NCBI GenBank assembly: GCA_022600955.1
Contig: JAHZJK010000027.1
Span: 1-62,733, forward strand
DNA: 62,733 bases
From: Gammaproteobacteria bacterium
GTDB taxonomy: Bacteria; Pseudomonadota; Gammaproteobacteria; Steroidobacterales; Woeseiaceae
Direction: 5' to 3'
In this document: positions 1 through 8,624 of the stretch, one piece after another
Layout: each line of letters begins with the position of its first letter
Position numbering within the stretch: position 1 is the stretch's first letter
The notes under the pieces: generated by a model
The model's database searches: none
What the model saw: only the letters and a program-made list of their open reading frames with translations
Told to the model about the DNA's origin: nothing
Made by a program: the position numbers and the translations under genes

Positions 1-121
1 CCGTGCGGATATTGATTACAACATCCGGAAACGATGGCAGTTGTATATTCCGGGAGTTTAGATCCTCGGCCAATTCCTGCAGGAATCGAGTTTGTTCTTC
101 GGCAGACACATCGCTCTCCAT
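1..121 (-). CDS. HDOD-domain protein, N-terminal fragment
   Basis: About 40 codons are visible before the window edge. The ATG at 121-119 begins MESDVSAEEQTRF and continues to LPSFPDVVINIRT. The segment 'LP.FP.VV..IR' is typical of the start of HDOD domains, which are signalling or regulatory modules related to HD phosphohydrolases. The frame is open from the stop of the upstream prepilin gene, 48 bases away, so it probably belongs to the same transcript. The call rests on one short motif; another helical protein is possible. The rest lies outside the window. Confidence 0.5.
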   Translation of the reverse strand, partial: MESDVSAEEQTRFLQELAEDLNSRNIQLPSFPDVVINIRT

Positions 122-169
122 GACCAGGGCAGCAGGACCCTGATGTTCAAGTAACCCGTACTCCTTAGC

Positions 170-790
170 CTACTGTCGGAAAGCGATGTCGTAACGACTG
201 TCGATAGCGTAAGTTGTCTGCGACGCATGCGACTGAATACTGCCCGTTGACGGCACACTGTCGTCGCCGCGCGACTCGAGTATCTGTGCGATGTCACCCG
301 GAATCTCACCGAACACAATATTGTGCCCGCTAAGGTTGTAAAGATTCAGGTCAATACCCGTGAGCCCGCCGAAGGCGTTGCTGGGCTGCTGATAACTTGC
401 AGCGGTGTTGTCGACCGGTCCGGCAATGAGACCAGCGCCGCGCAAATGCTTCCATATCTTGCGTGATTCTGAACCATTGTTGGTGCTGTTCCAGCCGCCG
501 GCGATGTTGCCATTGCCGTTGCCATTGTCTGAGGTGCGCCAGGTACCAGAAAAACGTGTAGATGCCGACGGATCATCGCCTGGCAAAACTCCGTATCGAT
601 CCTGGTAAGCATAGATTGCTGCTGAAACGCCGGCAAAGTCGTTTTCGATTCGCTTGATCTTGGCGTTGGTGATCATTTCTCTACCCTTCAGAACGCCACC
701 AATCAGAAGTCCGATGATAACCAGCACAATCGCGATTTCTACGAGAGTAAAACCTGACTGCCGATGTTTGTTAAACGATTGCATCTTCAC
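170..790 (-). CDS. Type IV prepilin, major-pilin-like
   Basis: A 206-residue prepilin. A short basic leader ends QSG, followed by the mature N-terminus FTLVEIAIVLVIIGLL with Glu at position 5, the hallmark of substrates of a PilD-type prepilin peptidase. The globular part (residues 55-206) has Tyr/Gly/Asn-rich stretches and no cysteine, so the C-terminal disulfide loop of classical PilA is absent. It is the last pilin of the MSHA-like operon but is separated from the gene before it by 122 bases that hold a FliA-type promoter (867-893). It may be the major subunit of the fibre; that is inferred from its separate promoter and size. No peptidase gene is in the window. Confidence 0.85.
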   Translation of the reverse strand: MKMQSFNKHRQSGFTLVEIAIVLVIIGLLIGGVLKGREMITNAKIKRIENDFAGVSAAIYAYQDRYGVLPGDDPSASTRFSGTWRTSDNGNGNGNIAGGWNSTNNGSESRKIWKHLRGAGLIAGPVDNTAASYQQPSNAFGGLTGIDLNLYNLSGHNIVFGEIPGDIAQILESRGDDSVPSTGSIQSHASQTTYAIDSRYDIAFRQ

Positions 791-866
791 GACTAAACCT
801 CACTTTTCCATCTGGTAAACGACCGGAACGCTGCGCTCAGCGCGCGTCCAGCCTTGCTTACAAAGG

Positions 867-893
867 TTATCGGCCGATAGTGGCCCAGCTTTA
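867..893 (-). promoter_or_regulatory. FliA (sigma-28) promoter upstream of a prepilin gene
   Basis: On the minus strand the bases read TAAAGCTG, then exactly 11 bases, then GCCGATAA. The -10 element and spacing match the FliA consensus (TAAAGTTT-N11-GCCGATAA) and the -35 keeps TAAAG. It lies wholly between genes. The predicted start is near 860, about 70 bases before the prepilin ATG. It is as good a match as the sites seen here before pomA and fliC. Confidence 0.75.
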
Positions 894-912
894 GAAGCAA
901 ATGTTGTTTTCT

Positions 913-1686
913 TCAAGGCAAATGTCCGGTATCGACAAGTCGTCCGTACAGACGGTTTGCCGGCGACCAGGTGACCAGGTCATCAAACTCGGCACCCGGC
1001 AATTCACTCTTGCCGCGAGTAACAAAGACGGCGTCATTAGCGATACGGTAGCTCGCCCCAGATGCACCGCCACCGAGATTGGCGCCGACATTCTCGACCT
1101 CGTCAGTCGACGAAAAAGATGACCAGTTCTTACCGATCGAATACACGATTAGCGGCGCTTTTTCTGTCAATGTAACATTTGCGCTCCCGCAGGCAACTGC
1201 GCTCGAGCCGGCTGCCGTCGAGCAGACTGTCAATTCGGGTTGCAACAAGGGCATCGTCACGAGCTTCATCTGTCCCGGCGTGACAAAGTCCCACAGGCCA
1301 TCCGTATTGCTGTCGCTTGCGGAAACACTGTACCTGATCGGCGCCCCCCAGGGATCGAGCAGCAGGTTATCAGTGTTCCGCTGACCGCTGAGATCCAGCG
1401 TGGTCGCCGGAACAAATCCGTGTTGCTCGATACATCCGCCTCCCGACGGAGCCGCATAGCCGTCGCTTGCCGGAGTTGCAGGGCATGGCAGATAGCCATT
1501 GACCAGTGCAAAACCCTCTATGGACGAACGCACAGACTCAAGTTGGTCATGCCCGTCACGCAAACGGGCGTTCTCACGTTGCACCGATAGTGGCATCATC
1601 AATCCGCCCAGCAACAAGCCCATTACCAGTACGACAATAGACAACTCGACGAGTGAAAACCCTCTCTGATTACGATGCATCACCAC
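913..1686 (-). CDS. Type IV minor prepilin with LPCP-type globular domain
   Basis: A 257-residue prepilin. The leader ends QRG, followed by FSLVELSIVVLVMGLLLGG, with Glu5 present. After the N-terminal helix comes a globular domain that opens YLPCPA, contains 'DPWGAPIRYSVS', and later 'PLIVYSIGKN'. This pattern recurs in the large PilX-like protein encoded just upstream. Several cysteines could form disulfides. The gene starts directly after the stop of that upstream gene (1687), implying translational coupling. A minor pilin or tip component of the MSHA-like fibre, comparable in place to MshC/MshD, is likely; the exact role is not visible. Confidence 0.8.
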   Translation of the reverse strand: MVMHRNQRGFSLVELSIVVLVMGLLLGGLMMPLSVQRENARLRDGHDQLESVRSSIEGFALVNGYLPCPATPASDGYAAPSGGGCIEQHGFVPATTLDLSGQRNTDNLLLDPWGAPIRYSVSASDSNTDGLWDFVTPGQMKLVTMPLLQPELTVCSTAAGSSAVACGSANVTLTEKAPLIVYSIGKNWSSFSSTDEVENVGANLGGGASGASYRIANDAVFVTRGKSELPGAEFDDLVTWSPANRLYGRLVDTGHLP

Positions 1687-3114
1687 TTAACACTCCGTGA
1701 CCAATAACTGGTCGTCGATACAAAACAACAAATCATTGAACGTCGGCGATGCCGGTCCTGAAACATAGTCTGCGGTGGCGGCGCCGGGCACGTTTACGGC
1801 GTTACTACCCTCGAGATAGTTCGACGGAGTCGCTTTGTTGTCGACATCAATGGGCGGAGCATCCCGAACCTGGCTGAGCACGGGTAGTCTCGAGTTTGCG
1901 AAGATCAGGATTGCCGCGTATTGACCACTGCCGTTGACTGTCAAACAACTCCCGCAGCTTGTTGGCACAGTTGCGGCAGGACTAAATGCGTCAGAAACCG
2001 CATAAAAGAAATGGTCCTTCCAGTTTCGCCAGGCAGCGTCCATTTGAGCGGTCCACTGCGGTACGGCAATTGCGTCACAGTCGCTGAGAATACGCGCAAC
2101 GGCATTACCGGTAGCAGAGTTGCTGTCGTCGACAATATCGGCCAAACGGCCGCTGTAGAAGCCGGTGTTTCCGTCATCATATGCGTTCTCGGGTCGGTAA
2201 TCGCTGAGCCCAACCATTGCGGGCCACGGCAAGCGCTCATCATTGACGCCACCGGGATTGTTGTTGCCATAATTAGCGACACAAGCCGCTACCGCCAATC
2301 CGAGTTCGCGAATCTGAGCGACACGTGCGGGCCGTGCTACCGCGCGGCGCTCTATATCCGATCGCAATATCGTTGCAATTCGATCATTGTGAAAACTGTT
2401 CGTGCCTGGCGCGATACCAAGTACATCCAGCGAATCGGCGCTACCACTGAGCAGCGCATTGGAAATTCCGCTGGTAGAATCCGCGTCCAGATACGCTGCA
2501 GCGTTGACGCCCGGAGTGCACTGCCTGCTCGCATCAAAGCCCGGTCGACTCTGGCCTGCAAGTGGTCTCATGGCAGCAATAACCATTGCCACTGGGCGAT
2601 CCGCGACGACATTGCCCTCAATAATCAGGCCGGTCTCTATATCGAGCAGCTGTAGCTGACCATTGCTATCGGAGTTAACAAGCGCTGAAGTATTCGCAGC
2701 GGCATCTTTGTAGGAACCAGAGACGACATACCAAAGGCATGCCGATGCTGAGTCTTTGAGCGCAGGGATGCCGAGTGTTCTCCAGGGCAACCGTCCGATC
2801 ACGGTGACGCCTGGCGCCCCACAAGCAGACGTGTGCGCCTCGCCATCCGCAAAACCACCCGTCTCATCAATATCAGGGCACGGCAAGCTGTGTGCACGGG
2901 TTGGATTCACGTCGGGATTAACCAGTGCATATTCCACGAGTGACTCGCGAGCCAGAGCCAGCACGGCGCGCGTCTCTGACAGCTGCCGCGTACGCAAATC
3001 GTCGCCATTCAGATTCACCAACAATACTGTTGACGTTGCAACAATGACTGCCAGCATCATGAGTATTAACGCCGCGCCGCGTTGGTCTCCGCGCAGCGTC
3101 TTACTTGTCTTCAT
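1687..3114 (-). CDS. PilX/GspK-like large minor pilin with duplicated domain
   Basis: Start chosen at 3114: MKTSKTLRGDQRG followed by the hydrophobic segment AALILMMLAVIVATSTVLLV, with the ATG overlapping the 3' end of the preceding gene by 14 bases. The frame is open about 109 codons further upstream, but that part lies over the preceding gene and lacks pilin character. Length 475 residues. The mature N-terminus has no Glu5, as in GspK/PilX-type minor pilins that sit at fibre tips. The globular part appears to hold two copies of one domain: LPCP...ACLWYVVS...MVIAAMRPL...YLDAD in the first half, and LPWP...HFFYAVS...AILIFANSRL...YLEGS in the second. It probably caps or primes the MSHA-like pilus. 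Confidence 0.75.
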   Translation of the reverse strand: MKTSKTLRGDQRGAALILMMLAVIVATSTVLLVNLNGDDLRTRQLSETRAVLALARESLVEYALVNPDVNPTRAHSLPCPDIDETGGFADGEAHTSACGAPGVTVIGRLPWRTLGIPALKDSASACLWYVVSGSYKDAAANTSALVNSDSNGQLQLLDIETGLIIEGNVVADRPVAMVIAAMRPLAGQSRPGFDASRQCTPGVNAAAYLDADSTSGISNALLSGSADSLDVLGIAPGTNSFHNDRIATILRSDIERRAVARPARVAQIRELGLAVAACVANYGNNNPGGVNDERLPWPAMVGLSDYRPENAYDDGNTGFYSGRLADIVDDSNSATGNAVARILSDCDAIAVPQWTAQMDAAWRNWKDHFFYAVSDAFSPAATVPTSCGSCLTVNGSGQYAAILIFANSRLPVLSQVRDAPPIDVDNKATPSNYLEGSNAVNVPGAATADYVSGPASPTFNDLLFCIDDQLLVTEC

Positions 3115-3499
3115 CACCTGCCTCGTCATCATTGGCGGCAGCACCTCGAACAACCCTGACCGTGCCTGGGAAAACAAGTGACTGGCTGTCACGTGTTGTA
3201 ACAAAGTCACCGTCCGAATACACACGCGTGGGCCCGTTACTGCTGCTGATGTATCCCGCGGCTTTGTCGCTGGTTTTCGCACGAGTCGCCGGAGCGCTGG
3301 AGCGCGTCGCAGCAACGACGAAAATTCCCTGGCGTTGTTTGTCAAGACGAGCGCGTTGTTCGGGCGAGAAGAACACTCGACCGATCGTGACATCCGGAAG
3401 TGACTCGTAGATCGACTTCTCGTCTTCGGCGTCCGCTGCAACAGGTAGCAGCATGATTCCGCCGAGTAATATCAGGCGAACAGTGTGAGCCAGGTTCAT
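3101..3499 (-). CDS. MshK-like periplasmic protein
   Basis: 132 residues with a signal peptide (hydrophobic LILLGGIMLLPVAADA, cleavage near residue 24). A conserved-looking segment 'IGRVFFSPEQRARLDKQR' follows, a pattern I associate with small periplasmic proteins of MSHA/PilP-type loci. The C-terminus is acidic. It overlaps the MshJ-like gene by 4 bases (ATGA) and the PilX-like gene by 14, so it lies inside the operon where PilP/MshK would be expected, just after the PilO-like gene. A bridge between the inner-membrane PilNO complex and the secretin is inferred from position. Confidence 0.65.
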   Translation of the reverse strand: MNLAHTVRLILLGGIMLLPVAADAEDEKSIYESLPDVTIGRVFFSPEQRARLDKQRQGIFVVAATRSSAPATRAKTSDKAAGYISSSNGPTRVYSDGDFVTTRDSQSLVFPGTVRVVRGAAANDDEAGDEDK

Positions 3500-4119
3500 G
3501 CCGAATCTCCATCAACGTCAGACGTAATCACCGAGAAAATCTGTACGGCACAGTTCGCGGACAAGTTGTGTTCGCCGATACTCACATTTGCGTCGCCCAG
3601 AAAGGCGAGATCGCACTGATCAACTTTGATCAATCCAGGGGCCTGCTGTTGTAGTGCATCGAAGAATCGCAACAGGTCGATTTCATGCACGAGCCCCATT
3701 TCCAGCTGCATGCGGCTAACGCGTATCTGAATATTCTCTCCGCCCAGTATTGAGCTGACGGGTGCAACAACTCCCGTCTGTGGCTCGATTGAATAGCTCA
3801 GCCGTGGTATTCCCAGGCTCTCGGATGTGATCCGCAGCGTTTCTACCCAGTCGAGCCTGCTTTCGCGGCCGATAAAGCCGAGTTCCCCAAAACGCTGGTA
3901 ACGCCGGTGATAGCGATCCACTATCTTGCGCTGTTTCACGAGTGCGGCATAGTCCTCGTGGACCGCTTCATGATTGGCGTTGAGCTCCAGAAACAGCTGC
4001 TCGTGCTTACCGTGCGTCCAGACTGCAAATCCGAGTGTGAGTGCCGCAACCAGCAAACATATCGACGGACGCAACGTATGACGCCGAATGTAGTGCCAAT
4101 CCAGATCAGATCGATTCAT
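3496..4119 (-). CDS. mshJ: PilO/MshJ-like inner-membrane assembly protein
   Basis: Start at 4119 (MNRSDLDWHYIRRHTLRPS), overlapping the end of the MshI-like gene by 14 bases; the longer frame to 4251 runs inside that gene. About 207 residues: a short cytoplasmic N-terminus, one membrane span (residues 19-35), a heptad-like helical stretch (about 40-75), then a periplasmic domain. This is the PilO/MshJ architecture, in which the coiled coil pairs with the PilN-like partner. Sequence similarity is too low for certainty without a profile search; order and topology carry the call. Confidence 0.65.
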   Translation of the reverse strand: MNRSDLDWHYIRRHTLRPSICLLVAALTLGFAVWTHGKHEQLFLELNANHEAVHEDYAALVKQRKIVDRYHRRYQRFGELGFIGRESRLDWVETLRITSESLGIPRLSYSIEPQTGVVAPVSSILGGENIQIRVSRMQLEMGLVHEIDLLRFFDALQQQAPGLIKVDQCDLAFLGDANVSIGEHNLSANCAVQIFSVITSDVDGDSA

Positions 4120-5686
4120 CGGTCTCTCCCGAATTGTCGGTTTCCAGGTCATAGCTGACGCGAAGGCGGAATCGAGCTGCATTCTCCCTGCTTTCGCCAG
4201 CAATCTCTCCAGAGACCGCCGCGCTGGTACTCGCGTCAAACGGGTATTCAACAGCTATCGCCCGATCAAAATGCGTGCGCGTCCGCAGGTCACTGGCAAG
4301 CTCATCAATACGCGCAAAGGCCCTCCGCATATTTCCGTCAAACGGCTCGATATCTGCGGTCAATACAGCACTTACTGCTGTCAACGCCGGCACCGGCACC
4401 GGCTGAGGTGCGTCACCCCGGCGTTGTTGCCGAGGGTTTTCGTCGACCGGGGCGTCAACTGCCCAACGCAATTCCTGAATACGAACGTCAGGGTAGTCAC
4501 CAAGCACAGCACCCAACTGGTTCATGATCCAGGGTACAGGCACACGGTTTGAGAGAATGTAGTCGCCTGTGTCGACTGCGAGCTGCATTTCGTGTGAATC
4601 AGCTTTGATAGGGTCGAACTTTTCGTTCTCCTGTCGGAATGTCGCAGACAGGAACTCGACTTGAGATTGAATCTCCGTGATGTTGTTTCTCATTGACCAG
4701 ACGTCGCTGAGCATGAGTGCAGCTGCAATCGAACATGTGGCGGCCGTTGCAACAACAGCGCCGACAATAGAGCTGCGTACTTTCTGCATCACCCAGTAAC
4801 GGTTTTCCCCTGATGCAGCATAATTCTGTTTAGGTCGAATCCTGCTGGCGACCGTAAGAAATACTTCCTCAAACCGATCCGCCGTGCGCAGCGCGCGGTG
4901 CCCGAGTTTCCTGGCGGCTGTATCCGGATCGAGAAATTCGAATTGATTGACATCGTCCGAGCTAACCGACGCCGTAATTCTTTCGGCGACGGCGCTGTCG
5001 GCGATAACGCAGACGTTGAGCGGGTCCATGCTGCCCAACATGCGATTTCTTTCCAGATATCGGCGGCTTCGAAGTGCCTCATTCACAACGAACTGGGCAT
5101 AGTCATCACTGTCGACACCCGGGCTCTGCGACAGCCGTGCGCTCCGCAGTTGCCCATTCGCAAGAAACACCTGCCGCAACTTGTTTGCCTGGTGGGGTGC
5201 AACGAACATCGCATTCGCTGCCGCAGGAAACAGGCGACGATGCAATCGCGGCACCATCAAGGGCACAGAGTACACGCCCGACAGAGGGACCTCGTAGCGC
5301 AGCAATACCTGCAACCATGGATCAACCAGCTCATGATTAGAAATAGCGCTGTGGACCACAGTGAATTCATCTGGATTGCGCGGCGACTTGCCTTGCAACA
5401 TCGAAGTCCGGTAAGGAGTGCGTCGAAACTTCCTCTCACAGCGCCTTCTGATTAGCGCATTGCGATCGCGCATACCGAGCTTGGGAATCGAGTCGAGCGA
5501 AAACTCTTCTTCAATGACATCAATGAGAATTGCGCTCGGCAGGTCGAAGGACGTTGCAATGTATGCGTCGAACTCACGCAATCCCTGATCATCATCTGCA
5601 AACTCGGTTAGCGACTGTTCGCCGCCTTTGCCGTGCAGGCAAACGCATAGAGAACCCTGTGTAACGTAGAATATTCGTATCGCCAT
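4106..5686 (-). CDS. mshI: MshI-like PilM-PilN type assembly protein
   Basis: 526 residues in two parts. The N-terminal 270 residues look like a cytoplasmic PilM/GspL-type actin-fold domain. A membrane span follows (about 306-327, IVGAVVATAATCSIAAALML), then a coiled coil and a periplasmic ferredoxin-like part typical of PilN. Fusion of the PilM and PilN roles in one polypeptide is the MshI/GspL arrangement. The gene sits between the MshG platform gene (3 bases away) and the PilO-like gene, the usual order for an alignment subcomplex that links the ATPase to the secretin. Family assignment is by architecture, so moderate confidence. Confidence 0.65.
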   Translation of the reverse strand: MAIRIFYVTQGSLCVCLHGKGGEQSLTEFADDDQGLREFDAYIATSFDLPSAILIDVIEEEFSLDSIPKLGMRDRNALIRRRCERKFRRTPYRTSMLQGKSPRNPDEFTVVHSAISNHELVDPWLQVLLRYEVPLSGVYSVPLMVPRLHRRLFPAAANAMFVAPHQANKLRQVFLANGQLRSARLSQSPGVDSDDYAQFVVNEALRSRRYLERNRMLGSMDPLNVCVIADSAVAERITASVSSDDVNQFEFLDPDTAARKLGHRALRTADRFEEVFLTVASRIRPKQNYAASGENRYWVMQKVRSSIVGAVVATAATCSIAAALMLSDVWSMRNNITEIQSQVEFLSATFRQENEKFDPIKADSHEMQLAVDTGDYILSNRVPVPWIMNQLGAVLGDYPDVRIQELRWAVDAPVDENPRQQRRGDAPQPVPVPALTAVSAVLTADIEPFDGNMRRAFARIDELASDLRTRTHFDRAIAVEYPFDASTSAAVSGEIAGESRENAARFRLRVSYDLETDNSGETDESI

Positions 5687-5689
5687 AGC

Positions 5690-6892
5690 CTACACCCCGA
5701 TACTGCTGAGAGTTTCGTAAATGGGTCCGAGAACTGACAGCATGATCCAGGCCATTATCGCGCCGAGGATTACTGTCATTGCGGGTTCGATCAGCGCCTT
5801 GAGACGGTCGATAGCCTCATTCACTTCCCTGTCATAGAAATAACTGACATTACTTAGTGCGTTATCGAGCAACCCTGTCGACTCGCCCATGCGAACCATA
5901 CGTACGACCAGCGGCGGAAACATTTTGGTAGCCTCGATACTGGCGCTAAGTGCCTTGCCGTCCCGAATTCCCGAGGAAATCCCCTTAACGGCTTTACTCA
6001 CTACGGCGTTGCCGACAATGTCCTCGCTGATTCGAAGCGAAGCCAGAACATCAAGACCTGAGCTGTAGCAAAGAGCGAAGTACGAGGCAAAACGGCTGAG
6101 TATCAGTTTTGACATTATCGGGCCGATGTACCAGATGTTGAGCTTCCAGCCATCGACAACAAATCGAAACTGTTCGCTGCGGCTCGCCTGAAATTTGACT
6201 AATAGCAACAGGACGCCGGGCAAAGGTATGGACCACCACCAATGATTGGTCAGAAAGCCGGAAAAGCCAATTAATGCACGCGTATGAATCGGCAGCTCCT
6301 GCCCCATCTCACGTATGAAGTCGACCATTTGCGGGACAACGTAGAGCATCATGAACAACATGACACCGACGACTACAATGCCGACAAAGGCTGGATACAG
6401 GATTACGGTTTTCGCCTTCGCAAGCAACTCGTCCTGCCATTTCAGCGACTCCGTGAGCTTCAGCATTACGTCTGGAAGTTCACCAGATTCCTCGCCAACC
6501 GATATCAGGCTGACAAAGACATCGTCAAACACCTGCGGAAATTCTGCCATCGCCTGCGACATGGTATTGCCTGTCTCTACTGCGGATATCACATTGCCGA
6601 TAACCTCTCGAAAACCGTCGCTATCGACGCTATCACGCAAGTCTGACAGTGCTTCGAGAATCGGCAAACCTGCTCGCGTCATCTGCTCCATGTGATAACA
6701 AAATCCAATCAGGTCTTTTCGACTCACCCTGGATCTACGTGAGAAAAAACCGCGGCTCTTCTCAACACAACGCAACACCTCTACACCAGATTGCCGCAAC
6801 TGCGATTCAAGCGCATGTTCGCTAACGGCATCCTGATTACCTTCGATCACCAGACCATTTGCATCAAGTGCTCTGTAACTAAACGACGGCAT
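5690..6892 (-). CDS. mshG: Type IV pilus platform protein, PilC/MshG/GspF family
   Basis: 400 residues, the family length. It has the two repeated T2SSF cytoplasmic domains, each followed by membrane segments: GIVVVGVMLFMMLYVVPQMV after the first and a C-terminal MTVILGAIMAWIMLSVLGPIYE. The motif 'GESTGLLDNALSNVSYFYDRE' and its first-half partner 'VGEESGELPDVMLKL' are the standard paired signatures. This polytopic inner-membrane protein couples the assembly ATPase to pilin extraction. The start lies 4 bases after the ATPase stop. Confidence 0.93.
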   Translation of the reverse strand: MPSFSYRALDANGLVIEGNQDAVSEHALESQLRQSGVEVLRCVEKSRGFFSRRSRVSRKDLIGFCYHMEQMTRAGLPILEALSDLRDSVDSDGFREVIGNVISAVETGNTMSQAMAEFPQVFDDVFVSLISVGEESGELPDVMLKLTESLKWQDELLAKAKTVILYPAFVGIVVVGVMLFMMLYVVPQMVDFIREMGQELPIHTRALIGFSGFLTNHWWWSIPLPGVLLLLVKFQASRSEQFRFVVDGWKLNIWYIGPIMSKLILSRFASYFALCYSSGLDVLASLRISEDIVGNAVVSKAVKGISSGIRDGKALSASIEATKMFPPLVVRMVRMGESTGLLDNALSNVSYFYDREVNEAIDRLKALIEPAMTVILGAIMAWIMLSVLGPIYETLSSIGV

Positions 6893-6896
6893 CCTG

Positions 6897-8624
6897 TCAG
6901 ACCACTCTTGCCGTCAGATCGACGACTCTCGAAATTTCGGAAAGACTGGTCGTACCTGCGAGTACATGGCGTACACCATCCTCTGCAAGATCTTTGAAGC
7001 CCGATTCGATGGCAGCTTCGTGCATCTCCTTGCGAGTCGCAGACTGGGCAATCATTTCATCGAGTTCCTGATTAATTTTGAGTACTTCGAGCACGGCGAG
7101 CCGGCCTTTGAATCCCATAAAATTGCAGGAGTCGCAAGATCCTTCGCGGTACAGCAGTACCGGCTTGCTGCTGCTGATGCCCAGCAGCTTGCGTTCAGTC
7201 TCGTCAGGTGCATATGCCTGTTTGCAATGCCGGCAAAGGCGACGTACCAGCCGTTGGGCGACGATACCGATAATATTTCCGGCCATGATCTGTGGCTTAA
7301 CGCCAATATCAATTAGGCGTGGCATTGCACCGAGTGCGGAATTTGTGTGCAGTGTCGAAAACACCTGGTGACCGGTCATCGCGGCGCGAAACGCCATTTC
7401 CGCCGTCTCCTCGTCGCGAATCTCGCCGACGAGTATGATATCGGGATCCTGCCGCATCATTGAGCGAATGCCGTTCGCGAAATCAAGTTTCGCCGCCTCG
7501 TTTAGCGACGTCTGCCGAATCATCGGCATTGGGTATTCGACCGGATCCTCTAAGGTCATGATATTCACGGCTTCTTCGTTGCGGAAATTCAACATTGAAT
7601 ACAGAGTTGTCGTCTTACCACTACCGGTTGGTCCCGTTACGAGAATAATGCCTTCCGGGCGCGCCATCATGACCTGTAGTGAGGTAAGCGTTTCCGTCAC
7701 AAGATTAAGCTTTTCCAAAGGCACGATACCTTTGCGGCGATCCAGGACACGGAGAACGAAGTTTTCGCCATGCGTGGTTTGTTGCGATGCGACACGAAAA
7801 TCGATCGGACGGCCCGCGAGAGTCAGCCCGATGCGGCCATCCTGCGGTGCACGTGTCTCGGCAATATTCATCTTCGCCATAACTTTCAATCGCACAACCA
7901 TCCCGGGCCAATAGCTGCGATGCAATGCCATGACCTGCCGCAGTACGCCATCGATTCGGTAGCGAACACGCAGAAATCCGGATTCGGGTTCCAGGTGAAT
8001 ATCTGATGCATCCCGCTTTACTGCATCGGCCAGAATCGCATCGACCAGGCGGATCAGAGGATGATTGTATTCTTCATTTTCAACGGCGACGTTGAGATTG
8101 TCGATCTCGCCCGTATCGATTTCGCGCAGGATGCCCTGAATTGAGAGTTCATATTGATAGAACTGCTCGATCGCTGCTTCAATCTCCGCTTCACCAGCCA
8201 CCAGTGTCGCGATACCGACGCCGCTACCCAATGTCGCAGCGACCTGGTCAATCGCAACGACGTTGAACGTGTCGGCCATTGCGAGAGTGAGGATTTTTTC
8301 GTTCTTGTCGAAGTTGATTGGCAGCATGCTGTAACGCCGCGCGATGTTCTTCGGCACCATTTTCAGAGCGTCCGGATCCGGAATGGCTGACCCAAGATCT
8401 ATTGCATCATGGCCGAGGGACTCACCCAGCGTATCGCGTAGGACTCCTTCACTGATCAATCCGAGTTTGACGAGAATCCGTCCGAGTGGTTCGTCGTTAC
8501 GAGACTGTTCCTTGAGCGCCACCTGTAACTGATCGTCGCTGATCAGGCCTGCTTCGATCAGACGCTCACCCAGCGGCAAACTGGGTTCGCTTGTAACCAG
8601 TGTCCTGACCGTCGTTGTGCTCAT
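6897..8624 (-). CDS. mshE: MshE-like pilus extension ATPase with MshEN domain
   Basis: 575 residues. The N-terminus holds two tandem MshEN-type half motifs, 'PLGERLIEAGLIS..QL..AL' (about 17-37) and 'PLGRILVKLGLIS..L' (46-62). In Vibrio MshE and relatives this module binds c-di-GMP. The GspE core follows: Walker A GPTGSGKTTT (331-340), Asp box, Walker B 'DPDIILVGEIRD', His box, and a zinc tetracysteine (CRHC...CDSC). It powers fibre extension from the cytoplasmic face. It overlaps the upstream 191-codon gene by 4 bases. No PilT-type retraction ATPase is in the window. Confidence 0.92.
   Translation of the reverse strand: MSTTTVRTLVTSEPSLPLGERLIEAGLISDDQLQVALKEQSRNDEPLGRILVKLGLISEGVLRDTLGESLGHDAIDLGSAIPDPDALKMVPKNIARRYSMLPINFDKNEKILTLAMADTFNVVAIDQVAATLGSGVGIATLVAGEAEIEAAIEQFYQYELSIQGILREIDTGEIDNLNVAVENEEYNHPLIRLVDAILADAVKRDASDIHLEPESGFLRVRYRIDGVLRQVMALHRSYWPGMVVRLKVMAKMNIAETRAPQDGRIGLTLAGRPIDFRVASQQTTHGENFVLRVLDRRKGIVPLEKLNLVTETLTSLQVMMARPEGIILVTGPTGSGKTTTLYSMLNFRNEEAVNIMTLEDPVEYPMPMIRQTSLNEAAKLDFANGIRSMMRQDPDIILVGEIRDEETAEMAFRAAMTGHQVFSTLHTNSALGAMPRLIDIGVKPQIMAGNIIGIVAQRLVRRLCRHCKQAYAPDETERKLLGISSSKPVLLYREGSCDSCNFMGFKGRLAVLEVLKINQELDEMIAQSATRKEMHEAAIESGFKDLAEDGVRHVLAGTTSLSEISRVVDLTARVV

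Noticed and set aside
1921..2655. Plus-strand frame of 244 codons opposite the PilX-like gene
   Set aside because: Antisense shadow without motifs; the minus-strand product has clear pilin features and operon context.
3115..3441. N-terminal extension of the PilX-like frame (109 codons)
   Set aside because: It lies over the MshK-like gene in another frame and lacks pilin-like character; the prepilin leader starts at 3114.
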